Shown: piece after piece, positions 11,876-20,855 of the stretch
How positions within the stretch are numbered: position 1 is the stretch's first letter
How the letters are laid out: every line of letters begins with the position of its first letter
From: CAVQFB01 sp963711675
GTDB lineage: Bacteria; Acidobacteriota; Terriglobia; Terriglobales; Acidobacteriaceae
Length of the DNA: 64,000 bases
Assembly: GCA_963711675.1 (NCBI GenBank)
Contig: CAVQFB010000005.1
Location: 1 to 64,000, forward strand
Reading direction: 5' to 3'
Notes under the pieces: generated by a model
What the model was told of the DNA's origin: nothing
Database searches by the model: none
Seen by the model: only the letters and a program-made list of their open reading frames with translations
Position numbers and translations under genes: made by a program

Positions 11876-11919
11876 GAGGAACGCAGTTCGTCGAATTTCG
11901 ATAGTAGGGGAAACAACTT

Positions 11920-12677
11920 ATGGCAACTTTGCACACAGTGGTACCGCCAGCCGCACAAACCGTCCGTGGCATCGAAGTCGAGAACAGATTTTTCGTTGGG
12001 ATGTCGATTCTCTTGCTGGCGACTGTGCTGGTCGGATTTGCGAGGTCCTATTTTCTGGCGGGTTTGGTACGAGCGCCACTGCCGAACAAACTGATTCACT
12101 TTCACGCGTTTCTTTTCTCGTGTTGGATTCTGTTGCTGATTGCACAGGCCACTTTTATTTCCATAAAGCGATTTGATCTGCATAGGCAATTCGGCTTGTT
12201 TGGATTTGGCTTGGCTTGCGGCATGACCATCGTTGGCGTGATGGCGGCGACCGATTCGCTGAGACGAATCAAGATGGTCGGCTCAATCGACATGCGGACG
12301 TTTTACGCAGTGCCGCTGTTCGACATACTCGTGTTTGCGGTGCTGATGTTCTTCGCCTATCGCTGGAGGCACGACCCCGCGACCCACAAGCGGTTGATCC
12401 TGATCGCGTCGATTACGATCGTGGATGCGGCGACGGGTCGAGACCCCTGACAAGGATCACGACTCTGCCTTACCTCAACAACGTTTTTACCCAGCTATAT
12501 ACTGTGCTGCTCGCGGGATTCGACTTGTGGTACTTGAAGCGAATTCACCGCGCGACTCTGTTGGCGGGCTTATTCTCAATCGTCATGCTGCTAGTCGCGA
12601 TTCCTATAGGCAGCACTGCACCGTGGATTGCCTTCGCGGATTGGATGCTGAAGATTGCAAGGACGCTCAAGGGCTGA
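11920..12677 (+). CDS. Multi-spanning membrane protein, member 2 (one frameshift)
   Basis: Opens at ATG 11920, with AGGGGAAAC upstream. Helices include FFVGMSILLLATVLVGFA, HFHAFLFSCWILLLIAQ and FGLACGMTIVGVMAA. The frame ends early at 12450; a one-base shift near 12435 joins it to PYLNNVFTQLYTVLLAGFDL and the last helix, ending at 12677. Repaired length is about 252 aa. It shares with its downstream neighbour the sequence of first helix, GFARxYxL, LxHxHAxxFxxW and LHRxFG. Function unknown. Confidence 0.6.
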
Positions 12678-12693
12678 GAGCCACCGGGGTCTT

Positions 12694-13497
12694 ATGCCGA
12701 TAGAACGCGAATTGACGCGAGGCGAATACCGCTGGCTTGCCGTCGGCGCAGCCGCCATTGCAGTCGCGGGATTCGCGCGCACTTACTATCTACGATTTCT
12801 CTTTCATACCCCCATCCTACCGCCACTCGTGCAGCTTCACGGTGCGGTCATGACGCTGTGGTGCATCGGATTTATTCTTCAAACATGGCTCATCGAAGCC
12901 CGTCGTATACGGCTGCACCAGCGCGTGGGCATATTTATGGCTGTGCTTGCCGCAATCGTCCTAGTGCTCGGTGAGACCCTGACTCTCAACGCCGTTGCGA
13001 GAGAAGGCAGGCTTCATCAGATCGGCAGGTTCCACTATCTGCTGGGAATCAACTCGGTCAATCTTTTACTCTTTGCCGGGTTCGTTGGACTTGGGATGAT
13101 GTTTCGAAGAAAACCCGACATACATAAGCGCCTGATGGCGCTCGCCGCTGTTACGCTGCTGGCTCCGGCGATTGCGAGGATTGTGTTGCTCTTCACGCAG
13201 AAGCCACTCCCGCAATTTCTCGCCTTTTATGCCTGCCTATTACTGTGCGTATTGGTAGACACCCTCCGACATCGTCGTCTCCACCCCGTATTCGCAATCG
13301 GAGCGCTGGTGGTTATTGTAGCGTTCCAACTCACCTACCTTGCCGTGCAGACTCCGGTCTTGGATGAAAATCGTCACGGCGCACTTCGGCTGAGTTCCCC
13401 ACCTATCCAGTCGGACGATTCCTACCCACAGATTTACCCACAGAGAACAGTTCTTACAGTCCTTTTCAGCGACTTGGCAGCCCCCGCGAGAATGTAA
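12694..13497 (+). CDS. Multi-spanning membrane protein, member 3; 3' end overrun by the repeat
   Basis: 267 residues from ATG 12694. The first helix and GFARTYYL, then LVQLHGAVMTLWCIGFILQT and RIRLHQRVGIFMAVLAA, repeat the pattern of member 2, so the two are paralogues. The last 25 codons, from about 13422, are encoded by copy B of the 74-bp repeat in a frame different from copy A. The natural C-terminus has therefore probably been replaced. Six to seven membrane helices. Function unknown. Confidence 0.6.
   Translation: MPIERELTRGEYRWLAVGAAAIAVAGFARTYYLRFLFHTPILPPLVQLHGAVMTLWCIGFILQTWLIEARRIRLHQRVGIFMAVLAAIVLVLGETLTLNAVAREGRLHQIGRFHYLLGINSVNLLLFAGFVGLGMMFRRKPDIHKRLMALAAVTLLAPAIARIVLLFTQKPLPQFLAFYACLLLCVLVDTLRHRRLHPVFAIGALVVIVAFQLTYLAVQTPVLDENRHGALRLSSPPIQSDDSYPQIYPQRTVLTVLFSDLAAPARM
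13422..13495 (+). repeat. 74-bp direct repeat, copy B, with hairpin
   Basis: Second copy of the repeat (67/74 identical to 10031-10104). Here CAGCGACTT (13467-13475) and AAGTCGCTG (13496-13504) form a perfect 9-bp inverted repeat. The tRNA-Asp fragment begins 21 bases later. The tandem TACCCACAG units resemble arm-type sites of tyrosine integrases; this role is inference. Confidence 0.85.
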
Positions 13498-13524
13498 GTC
13501 GCTGATAAGACGTATATGCCTAGA

Positions 13525-13569
13525 CTGTCACGGCAGAGGCCGCGGGTTCGAGTCCCGTCGTCCCCGCCA
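13525..13569 (+). other. 3' fragment of tRNA-Asp gene (probable att site)
   Basis: The 45 bases contain the anticodon loop CTGTCAC (anticodon GTC), the 3' side of the anticodon stem GGCAG, the T-arm GCGGG-TTCGAGT-CCCGT, the acceptor 3' strand CGTCCCC, the discriminator G and CCA. The 5' half of the tRNA is missing: the bases before it do not form the D-arm, and no GGGGACG acceptor strand is present. Fragments of this kind mark the end of an element integrated into a tRNA gene. With this orientation the element lies to the left. Confidence 0.75.
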
Positions 13570-13794
13570 TTCCTTTTAGAAGAGAGAACGTCCGGGTCAT
13601 TCCACGACCTTGCGGCGGTCTTCTCGCTTGTCCCCATTGATTTTCCTCCCGACTTCAGATCACTCCTTCTCCGCCCACCGTCCCGGCATCGACATTGTCA
13701 CCACATCTGTACCAGAGGTGGCAACGGGCTGGTTTTTCCGAGTGTTATAGAGTAGGCGCAGGCGCGGAGGAATCTACCCTAGGAGAATATACAC

Positions 13795-14283
13795 ATGGGT
13801 CTGCTTGAATCCATCGTGGACAGGTCTTTCCGAGATGAAAAAGCCGGCCGCGTAGTCGTTTTCCAGGGAGATCGTCGCAATCGCGGCTACGTGGTCAGGT
13901 CCGAAGCAGACGAGCTGAGGATCAGATCTTTTCTGAAGATGTTTTATTTTGCCCACCTCTCCATTCTCTGGCTGGGGATGCTGCTGGCAAATGCGTGGTC
14001 GATGTTTGTCATCGATCTCCAGCTATTCGGCAGGCCGGCCAAGCATTTACTTCCCAATGTGGCCGTGTTTCTGGCGGTCTATCTTCTTGTGGTTGGACTG
14101 CCCTATTTCTTCCTCTGGAGATCCTACAAGGCGTCGCTGGCAAACTTTGTTTCAGCGCAGGACGAAATCTCTGTGTCGGGGACGCCTGCAGGGCGGCAAC
14201 CATGGGCTGCTATCTGGCTGGTGCTGTTCGGTAGCTTGATCATTCTTGCGATTATCCTCTATTTGTTGATTCGCGCCAGGTAA
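13795..14283 (+). CDS. Hypothetical three-helix membrane protein
   Basis: 162 residues from ATG 13795, with CTAGGAG 8 nt upstream. A cytoplasmic N-terminus of about 45 residues is followed by three hydrophobic segments: FAHLSILWLGMLLANAW, VAVFLAVYLLVVGLPYFFL and IWLVLFGSLIILAIILYLLI. No domain is recognised. It is the first gene to the right of the tRNA scar, so it probably belongs to the ancestral chromosome. The 225 bases before it hold no gene that I can support. Confidence 0.6.
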   Translation: MGLLESIVDRSFRDEKAGRVVVFQGDRRNRGYVVRSEADELRIRSFLKMFYFAHLSILWLGMLLANAWSMFVIDLQLFGRPAKHLLPNVAVFLAVYLLVVGLPYFFLWRSYKASLANFVSAQDEISVSGTPAGRQPWAAIWLVLFGSLIILAIILYLLIRAR

Positions 14284-14305
14284 CGTACACCACCGCGCGG
14301 CAGGG

Positions 14306-15601
14306 TCAGGCCGCCGCGAGATAGACGTAGCGCAGAACGAACAGGGCCGTGAGGATCCAGATCAGCGGAGTGACTTCCCGAAGCTTTCCTGCTGCAACCT
14401 TCACCACGGTAAATGAAATCAATCCCAGGCTCAGGCCGGTAGCGATACTGAAAGTGAGCGGTGTTGCCAGCATGGTGATGAATGCCGGCAGAGCTTCGCT
14501 GAACTCGCTCCACTCGACCCGAGCGACGGACTGCGCCATCAAAGTGCCGACCAGGATCAGAGCAGGCGCAGTGGCGTAGCCGGGGATCGTAGTGGCAAGC
14601 GGAGCGCAGAATGTGGCGAGCAGGAAGAGTGCGGCGACTGCGACATTGCTCAGGCCAGTGCGAGCTCCGGCGGAAACCCCAGCGGCGCTTTCGATGTAGC
14701 TGGTGACTGTCGAGGTGCCGGTTAGCGCGCCGAAGATCGTTCCGGTAGCGTCCGCGACAAGTGCGCGGCCCACGCGTGGAATCCTGCCGTTCTTAACGAA
14801 GCCGCCCTGTTCGCAAACCCCAACCAGAGTGCCCACGTTGTCGAAGAGGTCTACGAACAGGAAAGCAAAGAGGATCTCTAACAGGCCGAGGTGGCTCGCG
14901 CTGCGGAAATCAAGCTGAAGAAAGGTGGAGGAGGGGTGTGGCATCGAAAACAAAGCCGTTGGCCAGCTTGCGATGCCCCGAAGGATACCCAGAAGAGTCG
15001 TACCGAATACGCCGATCAGGATCGCGCCGTTGATCTTTCTCGCCATCAAGATGAGGGTGAGGGCGAGGCCGAAGCAAGCGGTCTGCACTTCCTTGTCGCT
15101 GAAGCTGCCCAGGCCGACGAAGGTGGCCTGGTTTGCCACCACGAGCTTGGCATTTCTCAATCCGACAAACGCGATGAACATGCCGATGCCGGCGGCGGTG
15201 GAATGCTTCAGACAATTGGGAATGCCATGAACGATCTGCTCACGGAGGCGAGTCACGGTGAGCAGAAGAAAGAGCACGCCAGAGAGAAAGACGACCGCCA
15301 GCGCCGTTCGCCAGGGCACATGCATGCCGATGCAGACGGAATAGGTGAAATAGGCGTTCAGCGACATGCCCGGAGCGAGGGCGATGGGGTAGTTTGCGTA
15401 GAGGCCCATCACGAGCGTCGCCACGGCAGCGGAGATGCAGGTTGCGAAGACCACGCCTTCGGCGGGCATTCCGGCCTGCGACAAAATCTGGGGATTGACC
15501 ACGACGATGTATGCCATGGTTACGAATGTTGTGAGACCGCCCAGCATTTCCTGCCGTACGGATGTACGGTTTTCGGTGAGCTTGAAATAGCGGTCGAGCA
15601 A
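14306..15601 (-). CDS. AzgA-type NCS2 purine permease
   Basis: 431 residues, the normal length for AzgA-like guanine/hypoxanthine:proton symporters in the inner membrane. Landmarks are the start MLDRYFKLTENRTSVRQEML, the NCS2 hallmark TTFVTMAYIVVVNPQIL, the half-helix APGMSLNAYFTY and DLFDNVGTLVG in the substrate site. GTSTVTSYIESAAGVSAGARTGL follows with the conserved Glu. It ends convergently with the 13795 gene, 23 bases apart. Purine uptake is inferred from family. Confidence 0.9.
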   Translation of the reverse strand: MLDRYFKLTENRTSVRQEMLGGLTTFVTMAYIVVVNPQILSQAGMPAEGVVFATCISAAVATLVMGLYANYPIALAPGMSLNAYFTYSVCIGMHVPWRTALAVVFLSGVLFLLLTVTRLREQIVHGIPNCLKHSTAAGIGMFIAFVGLRNAKLVVANQATFVGLGSFSDKEVQTACFGLALTLILMARKINGAILIGVFGTTLLGILRGIASWPTALFSMPHPSSTFLQLDFRSASHLGLLEILFAFLFVDLFDNVGTLVGVCEQGGFVKNGRIPRVGRALVADATGTIFGALTGTSTVTSYIESAAGVSAGARTGLSNVAVAALFLLATFCAPLATTIPGYATAPALILVGTLMAQSVARVEWSEFSEALPAFITMLATPLTFSIATGLSLGLISFTVVKVAAGKLREVTPLIWILTALFVLRYVYLAAA

Positions 15602-15748
15602 TTCTTTTCCCCTGGTACTCGAAGTGGCAGCAATGTTAGTCGAATGGAGACACAGCGATCGCGACAGTATAGACGACGCGAATTCGGAGAGCAGAGATAG
15701 AACGTCGTTAGACGATCCGCAGACGCGCGAGCCGGGTCCTAAGGGCCG

Positions 15749-16720
15749 TTATGGCTGCGTTGCGCGGGGCGGCAGGGCATCCCACAGGTCGTTCACCCAC
15801 TTCGGGACCGGTGGATTGTCGCGCGGTGGCCGGCCTCGCGTGATGGCCCAGTGCTCGATCCAGCCGGAGCCTTGTTCCCCTACGAATTCGTCCGGCGTGC
15901 CGTATGCCTGATCGCTGAGGGCGTTGTCCAGCGTCACAAACCGGTAGCCGCGTTTGCGTAGCAGATCAAGAAGTTCTGCGATGTGGTCAGCTTCGAGCCA
16001 GTTCGCGTGCAGAAGCAGAATCTGTTTGGGCTCGTAGCCGATCAGCTCTTTGGATAACTTCTCGTAATAATCGAAGACCTCAGTCGTGTGTGAAAAATAG
16101 GAAGTCACGAGCTTCTGTTGCAGCGCCGTATCTCCGTGGCTGCGGGCGTCTTCGTAGATGAAGGCATACATCCAGTCCCACGCATCCATCGTAATCGGGG
16201 CGATGCGATAGCTACGGCTGACGAGGAAAGCTTCCGCTTCGCGGCGGGTCTGCAGGTCGCGTCCAGTGTCGAGGTAGGGGTGGCGGAAATAGCGCATCTT
16301 CATCTTACGCTGGGCGAGCAGAAGGGAAGTGACGGTCTCGCCGCGGATGACCTCTTCCTCCCACGCCTGCAGGCCAACCTGATTGAGCGAAGCGTGGCTG
16401 AAGGTGTGGTTGCCGAGCTCGAATCCGTAGTCCAGCCACATATTGAGCGCCTTGATGCGCTCATCCACTTCGCCCAGCTTGAAGAGTTTTCGCTCATTGA
16501 CGAAACCTACGGCCGGAACCTTCTGGTCGCGCAGAGTGCCGAGCAGCTTTGTGGTCATGGCCGTAATGTCTGCTGCCGTCATGTTGTTGGAGTTGCCGGC
16601 GGGCAGGTCGTCGATGGTGATGGCGATCTCGCGTTGAGCCGGAGTCTGGGCCCAGAGTGGTACGCAGGCTAACGCGAGAAGCGCTATGGCCACGCAATGT
16701 TTCTTTGGAAGCAACTTCAT
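15749..16720 (-). CDS. Secreted polysaccharide deacetylase family protein
   Basis: About 323 residues; ATG 16720 is chosen because AGGAG lies 7 nt upstream, rather than ATG 16738. A signal peptide (CVAIALLALACVPLWAQ) precedes a NodB-homology domain. TIDDLP carries the catalytic and metal Asp pair, HTFSHASL is the His-rich metal motif, and RHPYLD is motif 3. The end has LLLHANWLEADH. It should remove acetyl groups from cell-wall or extracellular glycans in the periplasm; the substrate is unknown. NodB proteins of this form also occur beside xylan or peptidoglycan genes, but none is adjacent here. Confidence 0.85.
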   Translation of the reverse strand: MKLLPKKHCVAIALLALACVPLWAQTPAQREIAITIDDLPAGNSNNMTAADITAMTTKLLGTLRDQKVPAVGFVNERKLFKLGEVDERIKALNMWLDYGFELGNHTFSHASLNQVGLQAWEEEVIRGETVTSLLLAQRKMKMRYFRHPYLDTGRDLQTRREAEAFLVSRSYRIAPITMDAWDWMYAFIYEDARSHGDTALQQKLVTSYFSHTTEVFDYYEKLSKELIGYEPKQILLLHANWLEADHIAELLDLLRKRGYRFVTLDNALSDQAYGTPDEFVGEQGSGWIEHWAITRGRPPRDNPPVPKWVNDLWDALPPRATQP

Positions 16721-16771
16721 AAGAAGTCTCCTGAGCATTTTCGGAGTTTCGAGTCTGAAACACAGCGGCGA

Positions 16772-17590
16772 CTACTTTGGCGTCCATTGCGGATGCGCGC
16801 TGAACAGACCATTCACAACACCGATCTGGTAGGCGACGACGAGACCGAAAGCAAGACTGATAAGGCCCGTGGCCATGCCCAGCTGGCGGGAGAAACGCTC
16901 GTTGCTGCCGACAAAACGAAACGCCGAGGCGATGCTCATCGTAATCAGCATCATGCCTGCGATGGTGCCGATGCCAAAGAGCAGCAGGTAGGCCAGTGCC
17001 CAATACGAGTTGCGAATCGTGGTCAGGACGAGCAGCGCCACAGCCGCCGAGCCCGCCAGCCCGTGCACAATGCCCACGACCAGCGGCCGGATGTGCTGAT
17101 AGAGGCTGAGGCCGCCGAAGGTTCGGTCGAGTGCCGACAAAGGATTCGACTCATGTCTGTGGGCGGCGTCCGGCGAATGCTGGTGGGGATGGTCGTGAAT
17201 GAAGTCGCCATGGCTGTGAGCGTGAGAGTGAGTGAAGTGGGGGGCGCCGTGAGCGTGCTCGTTGCCGGCTTCGGCGGCGTTCGAGGGCATGGAGCGAAAG
17301 AAGCTCCAAACGTTGAATGCTCCCAGGATGATCAGCATGATTCCGACCGAGAACTCCATGCTGAGTCCGATCCGCGGTGGGATCACCAGGTTGAAGAGAA
17401 TGATGCCTGCGCCCACTACCAGAATGGTGACGGTGTGGCCGATGCCCCACGAAATTCCAGTCAGTGCCGCCCGCTTGAGATTGCGCTGGCGGCTGACGAT
17501 GGTGGTGACGGCGACGACGTGGTCGGGATCGGTGGCGTGGCGCATCCCGAGAAAAAATCCCAGCACGACGATGGAGATCAGGCTGATCAC
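16772..17590 (-). CDS. Nickel/cobalt transporter-like membrane protein (NicO/HupE-UreH type)
   Basis: 272 residues with about six helices. Helix 1-2 carries GMRHATDPDHVVAVTTIV, the HX4DH signature of nickel/cobalt permeases, and ISWGIGHTVTILVVG follows. A cytoplasmic loop of about 40 residues is full of His (HAHGAPHFTHSHAHSHG and more), typical of metal-handling loops. The start is GTG 17590 with a weak ribosome site. The family covers NiCoT, RcnA and UreH-like proteins, so import versus efflux cannot be decided. No cobalamin or NiCo riboswitch is apparent in the 134 bases upstream. Confidence 0.8.
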   Translation of the reverse strand: MISLISIVVLGFFLGMRHATDPDHVVAVTTIVSRQRNLKRAALTGISWGIGHTVTILVVGAGIILFNLVIPPRIGLSMEFSVGIMLIILGAFNVWSFFRSMPSNAAEAGNEHAHGAPHFTHSHAHSHGDFIHDHPHQHSPDAAHRHESNPLSALDRTFGGLSLYQHIRPLVVGIVHGLAGSAAVALLVLTTIRNSYWALAYLLLFGIGTIAGMMLITMSIASAFRFVGSNERFSRQLGMATGLISLAFGLVVAYQIGVVNGLFSAHPQWTPK

Positions 17591-17724
17591 TTAAGAAGGT
17601 GTGTCCGTGCGCAAGTTCCAAGAGGCTGCGCTTCAGACCAGACAGGATACGTGATTCACTCAGCTTACGCTATGCGGTGAGTGTGGAGGACGAGGAAAGG
17701 TGCTGCGCCTGGACACCTTGGAGA

Positions 17725-18825
17725 CTAAGCGGAGCCTCGACCCATCTCATCCAGTGCCCGGCCCAGGCGGACGAATGCCTCGGCCGTCATCGCCTCGGCG
17801 CCACCTATCCCAACACGAAAATGCTGCGGCATTTCGAAAAAACGGCCCGGCACAACACTGGTTTCGTGTTTCGTGGTCAAGAGCGTGAACAACTCGTCGA
17901 CATCTCCGTTCTTCAGCCTGGGGAAGGCAACGGTGCCGAACTCGGGACGAACACACTCAAGATCATTTCGCGAGTCGAGGAAGGCGTTCAGGTGGCGTCG
18001 ATTTGAGTCGAGAATGTTTTTCGCGCGGGCGGCAATGCGATCAAGATTATCGAGAGCAATGACACTGAGAAGTTCTGCGGGATGTGCAGGCGTCGCGGCG
18101 AAGAGATCGTTCAACCTCCAGATCCGTTCGGCGAGGGCAGGCTCCGCGAGTATCCATCCACAGCGAAGACCGCTGAGCCCGTATGCCTTCGTCAGACTGT
18201 TCGTCACGAGAAAGTGATTGCCGAGGTGAAATGCAGACGGCAGGGGCTGGTCGAACAGGGTTTCCATGTAAACCTCGTCAACCAGAACTCGGGCACCAAC
18301 ACCAAGCGCAATCTCTCCTAACTGTAGGAGAGTTTTCGCATCCGTCAACGCACCAGAAGGATTGTGAAGGTTGGTGATGATGACGAGGCGTGTGCGCGGC
18401 GTGATGTGTCTGGTGACGATTGCGGGATCGATGCTGAAGCCGTCCTCGAAGCGACGCGGGAAGCGGCGAATTTCCGCGCCCAGGTAGCGCGCGGCGCTAA
18501 GGAGCAGTTCATACGTCGGTTCTTCGACCAGGATTTCGTCGCCCGGTTCGAACGTGGCTGCCATGGCGAGGTGATTGGACATCGAGGTGCCGGTAGAAGC
18601 CACAACGCAATCCGGTGAGACTCCGTTCTTGTGCGCCAGACGCTCCTGCAGGGGCGCGTAGCCATAGATCGTCGGTCCATTGATCTCGAGGTCGCCTAGG
18701 CGCACGGGCAACTCGGCCAGCGGATAGCTCATCACGCCGCTGGTCGCGAGATTGTAGGCTGCTGCCGAGCGCAGCTTGGCAAACTCCATGTAGGGAGAGC
18801 GGGCAGTCGTGCGGAGAAAGGTCAT
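17725..18825 (-). CDS. PLP-dependent aminotransferase class I/II
   Basis: 366 residues of a fold-type I aminotransferase. The PLP Lys lies in TNSLTKAYGLSGLRCGWI. NLHNPSGALT is the Asn-binding segment, VDEVYMETLF the pyridine-nitrogen Asp, and the C-terminal FRVGIGG the carboxylate-binding Arg. It resembles capreomycidine synthase-like or aspartate/aromatic aminotransferases; the substrate is unclear. It starts 3 nt after the stop of the APC permease gene, so the two are almost certainly one transcript, which suggests that the permease imports an amino acid that this enzyme transaminates. Confidence 0.85.
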   Translation of the reverse strand: MTFLRTTARSPYMEFAKLRSAAAYNLATSGVMSYPLAELPVRLGDLEINGPTIYGYAPLQERLAHKNGVSPDCVVASTGTSMSNHLAMAATFEPGDEILVEEPTYELLLSAARYLGAEIRRFPRRFEDGFSIDPAIVTRHITPRTRLVIITNLHNPSGALTDAKTLLQLGEIALGVGARVLVDEVYMETLFDQPLPSAFHLGNHFLVTNSLTKAYGLSGLRCGWILAEPALAERIWRLNDLFAATPAHPAELLSVIALDNLDRIAARAKNILDSNRRHLNAFLDSRNDLECVRPEFGTVAFPRLKNGDVDELFTLLTTKHETSVVPGRFFEMPQHFRVGIGGAEAMTAEAFVRLGRALDEMGRGSA

Positions 18826-18828
18826 CGT

Positions 18829-20241
18829 TTAGTTTTTATCGGATGCGAGCTGGTTTCGTCGATGCCAGAAAGCATACACGGGCAGGCCCAGCAGCAGAAT
18901 CGCCATGCCCAGCAAGCTATTGGAAGGGTACTGGTAGATGGTGTCGGCCACCACGAGCCACGAGGCAAGAATGAAGGCTACCGTGGTGAAGGGATGACCG
19001 GGCACACGGTATCCCGCGCTTGTTTCGTTCGAGCTGGCCGAGCCAGCGGAGCTCTGTTGCTCACACCTCCGAAAGACAAAAATGCAGGTAGCCGTAAGCC
19101 CGAAGAAGAGAAAATCCATGGAGACGACGTAATTCAGGATCTGATCGTAGCGTCCGGAAAGGGCGACCACCGCGGTCCAGATGCTTTGCAGCACGATAGC
19201 GACGACTGGCACGTGCGTGCGGGCATTCACGGAAGCGACGCTGCGAAAGAACAACCCGTCGTCTGCCATCGCGAAGTAAACCCGAGGCGCTGTCAAAATC
19301 GACTGACTGAGAAAACCAAGAGTCGAGATGGCGATCCCTAAAGCAATCAGCGTGGCGCCGCGCTGGCCGAGGGCCAGCCGCATGACGGTGGTTGCCGGAA
19401 CTGTAGTATTGGCGAGTCCGTCCGGCCCAAGTGCGCGCACCGAGACCAGGTTCACCATTACATAAAGCACGATCACTCCGGCCACGCCCATGAGAAGCGC
19501 ACGCGGCAGGTTTTTGCGCGGATCCTTGATCTCGCCAGCGATGAAGTTTGTGGTCTGCCATCCGCCGTACGCGAACAAAACGGGGATCATGGCAGTGCCA
19601 AATGCTGTAAGCAGGCGAAAGGAAGGAGGCTGGTCCAGCACAGGATGGCTCAGCGGGTGCGGGTCTCTTACGAAAAGCAAGCCCACAATCACCAGCCCCG
19701 CGATGGCTCCAATCTTCAGCACCATGAGCAGGCTCTGCAAACCGCTTCCCATCTTCACACCGAGGCAGTTGATTACGGTCAGGATGGTGAGCGCGAGCAC
19801 CGCGACCACGCGATCAGAGAGCGGCCAGCCAGTGAGTTCGAGGAAGTAACGGGCAAAGGTGACGGTGACCGCTGCCATGCCCCCGGTTTGTACCACCAGC
19901 AGCAGAACCCATCCATAGAGAAAGCCGAGCGCGGGGTGATAGGCCTCGCGCAGATAGGAGTATTGGCCACCGACGTTGGGCATGCGGTCGGCAAGTTCGG
20001 CATAAATGAACGCGCCGAGCATGGCTATCAGGCCGCCCACGATCCATGCAGCCAGGATCAGCACAGGGGTGTGCACCTGGCGGGCCACCACGTAGGGATT
20101 AATAAAAATCCCAGCCCCCACAATGCCGCCCATCACTACCATGGTGGCGTCAAACAATCCGACGCGGCGAACGAGCTTGGCTGCGTGGGAATCGGTTCCC
20201 GGCAGGGTGCTACTCGGACCAACCTGAGGCGAGGGCATCAT
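18829..20241 (-). CDS. APC-superfamily amino acid permease
   Basis: 470 residues with 12 predicted helices. The first helix carries MVVMGGIVGAGIFINPYVVA, the unwound substrate-binding segment G-(S/G)-(I/V)-x-G-x-G typical of the APC superfamily. AELADRMPNVGGQYSYLREA follows, a hallmark of LAT/APA transporters. It is located in the inner membrane and probably exchanges or imports an amino acid. It is the first gene of the unit with the aminotransferase. The 186 bases between it and the divergent BlaI gene hold the promoters of both. Confidence 0.85.
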   Translation of the reverse strand: MMPSPQVGPSSTLPGTDSHAAKLVRRVGLFDATMVVMGGIVGAGIFINPYVVARQVHTPVLILAAWIVGGLIAMLGAFIYAELADRMPNVGGQYSYLREAYHPALGFLYGWVLLLVVQTGGMAAVTVTFARYFLELTGWPLSDRVVAVLALTILTVINCLGVKMGSGLQSLLMVLKIGAIAGLVIVGLLFVRDPHPLSHPVLDQPPSFRLLTAFGTAMIPVLFAYGGWQTTNFIAGEIKDPRKNLPRALLMGVAGVIVLYVMVNLVSVRALGPDGLANTTVPATTVMRLALGQRGATLIALGIAISTLGFLSQSILTAPRVYFAMADDGLFFRSVASVNARTHVPVVAIVLQSIWTAVVALSGRYDQILNYVVSMDFLFFGLTATCIFVFRRCEQQSSAGSASSNETSAGYRVPGHPFTTVAFILASWLVVADTIYQYPSNSLLGMAILLLGLPVYAFWHRRNQLASDKN

Positions 20242-20427
20242 TTAGGCGGAAAGTCCTGGCGGAGAATCTAGCATGAGCGGGAGAACGATGTAACGAAAGC
20301 GGAAGCGACTGGTGGGGCCGCCGAACTCAGGCGCTGCGTTCCTGGAAGTACAGGCGCGGGATGCAAGAAATTGCAACTTCTGTAATGCGCCTCTTTACGA
20401 TAGAATTCGCGGACTGAGGTGAGTTGA

Positions 20428-20853
20428 ATGAAGCAAGTTTTTGGGCCGCTGGGGCAGAGTCCGGGGATCCAGCTGGGGCCATTAGAAAAGCAGATGATGG
20501 AAGAACTGTGGGCGCGAGGTAGCGCTACGGTGCGTGAGCTGTATGAAGAAGAGAAGCAGGATCTCGCCTACACCACCGTGATGACGACGCTGGATCGCCT
20601 TTACAAGAAGCGGCTGCTGAACCGAGTGGTCGAGGGCAGAGCATTTCGTTACAAGCCACGCCAGACCCAGCAGGAATTGCAACGCGTGGCGGCGGTCGAA
20701 GGTATTCGTCAACTGTTGTCTTCCGGATCTTCTTCGTCGCTTCCGCTTTCGTACCTGGTAGAAGCTTTGAGCGATCACGATGCCGAATTGCTGGACCAGC
20801 TGCAGGAGTTGGTTGAGCGCAAGCGTCGCGAATTGCGCAGTTCGGAGAAATAG
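20428..20853 (+). CDS. BlaI/MecI-type transcriptional repressor
   Basis: 141 residues. The N-terminal winged helix is clear: LGPLEKQMMEELWARGSATVRELYE, then LAYTTVMTTLDRLYKKRLLNRV, the recognition helix of the BlaI/MecI/CopY family. The C-terminal helices dimerise. These repressors are inactivated by cleavage after a partner metalloprotease senses a signal; the partner follows 2 nt downstream. No beta-lactamase is adjacent, so the regulated genes may be elsewhere. Confidence 0.9.
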   Translation: MKQVFGPLGQSPGIQLGPLEKQMMEELWARGSATVRELYEEEKQDLAYTTVMTTLDRLYKKRLLNRVVEGRAFRYKPRQTQQELQRVAAVEGIRQLLSSGSSSSLPLSYLVEALSDHDAELLDQLQELVERKRRELRSSEK

Positions 20854-20855
20854 GG

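Noticed and set aside
13490..13569. A full tRNA-Asp gene
   Set aside because: The 5' acceptor strand and D-arm are missing and the 5' side of the anticodon stem does not pair, so only the 3' part is present.
13516..13755. Open frame of 79 codons over the tRNA fragment
   Set aside because: Crosses the tRNA-Asp remnant, lacks a ribosome site and has no recognisable protein pattern.
17591..17724. Cobalamin or NiCo riboswitch before the nickel/cobalt-type transporter
   Set aside because: No B12-box-like or four-helix NiCo pattern could be recognised in the 134-base region.
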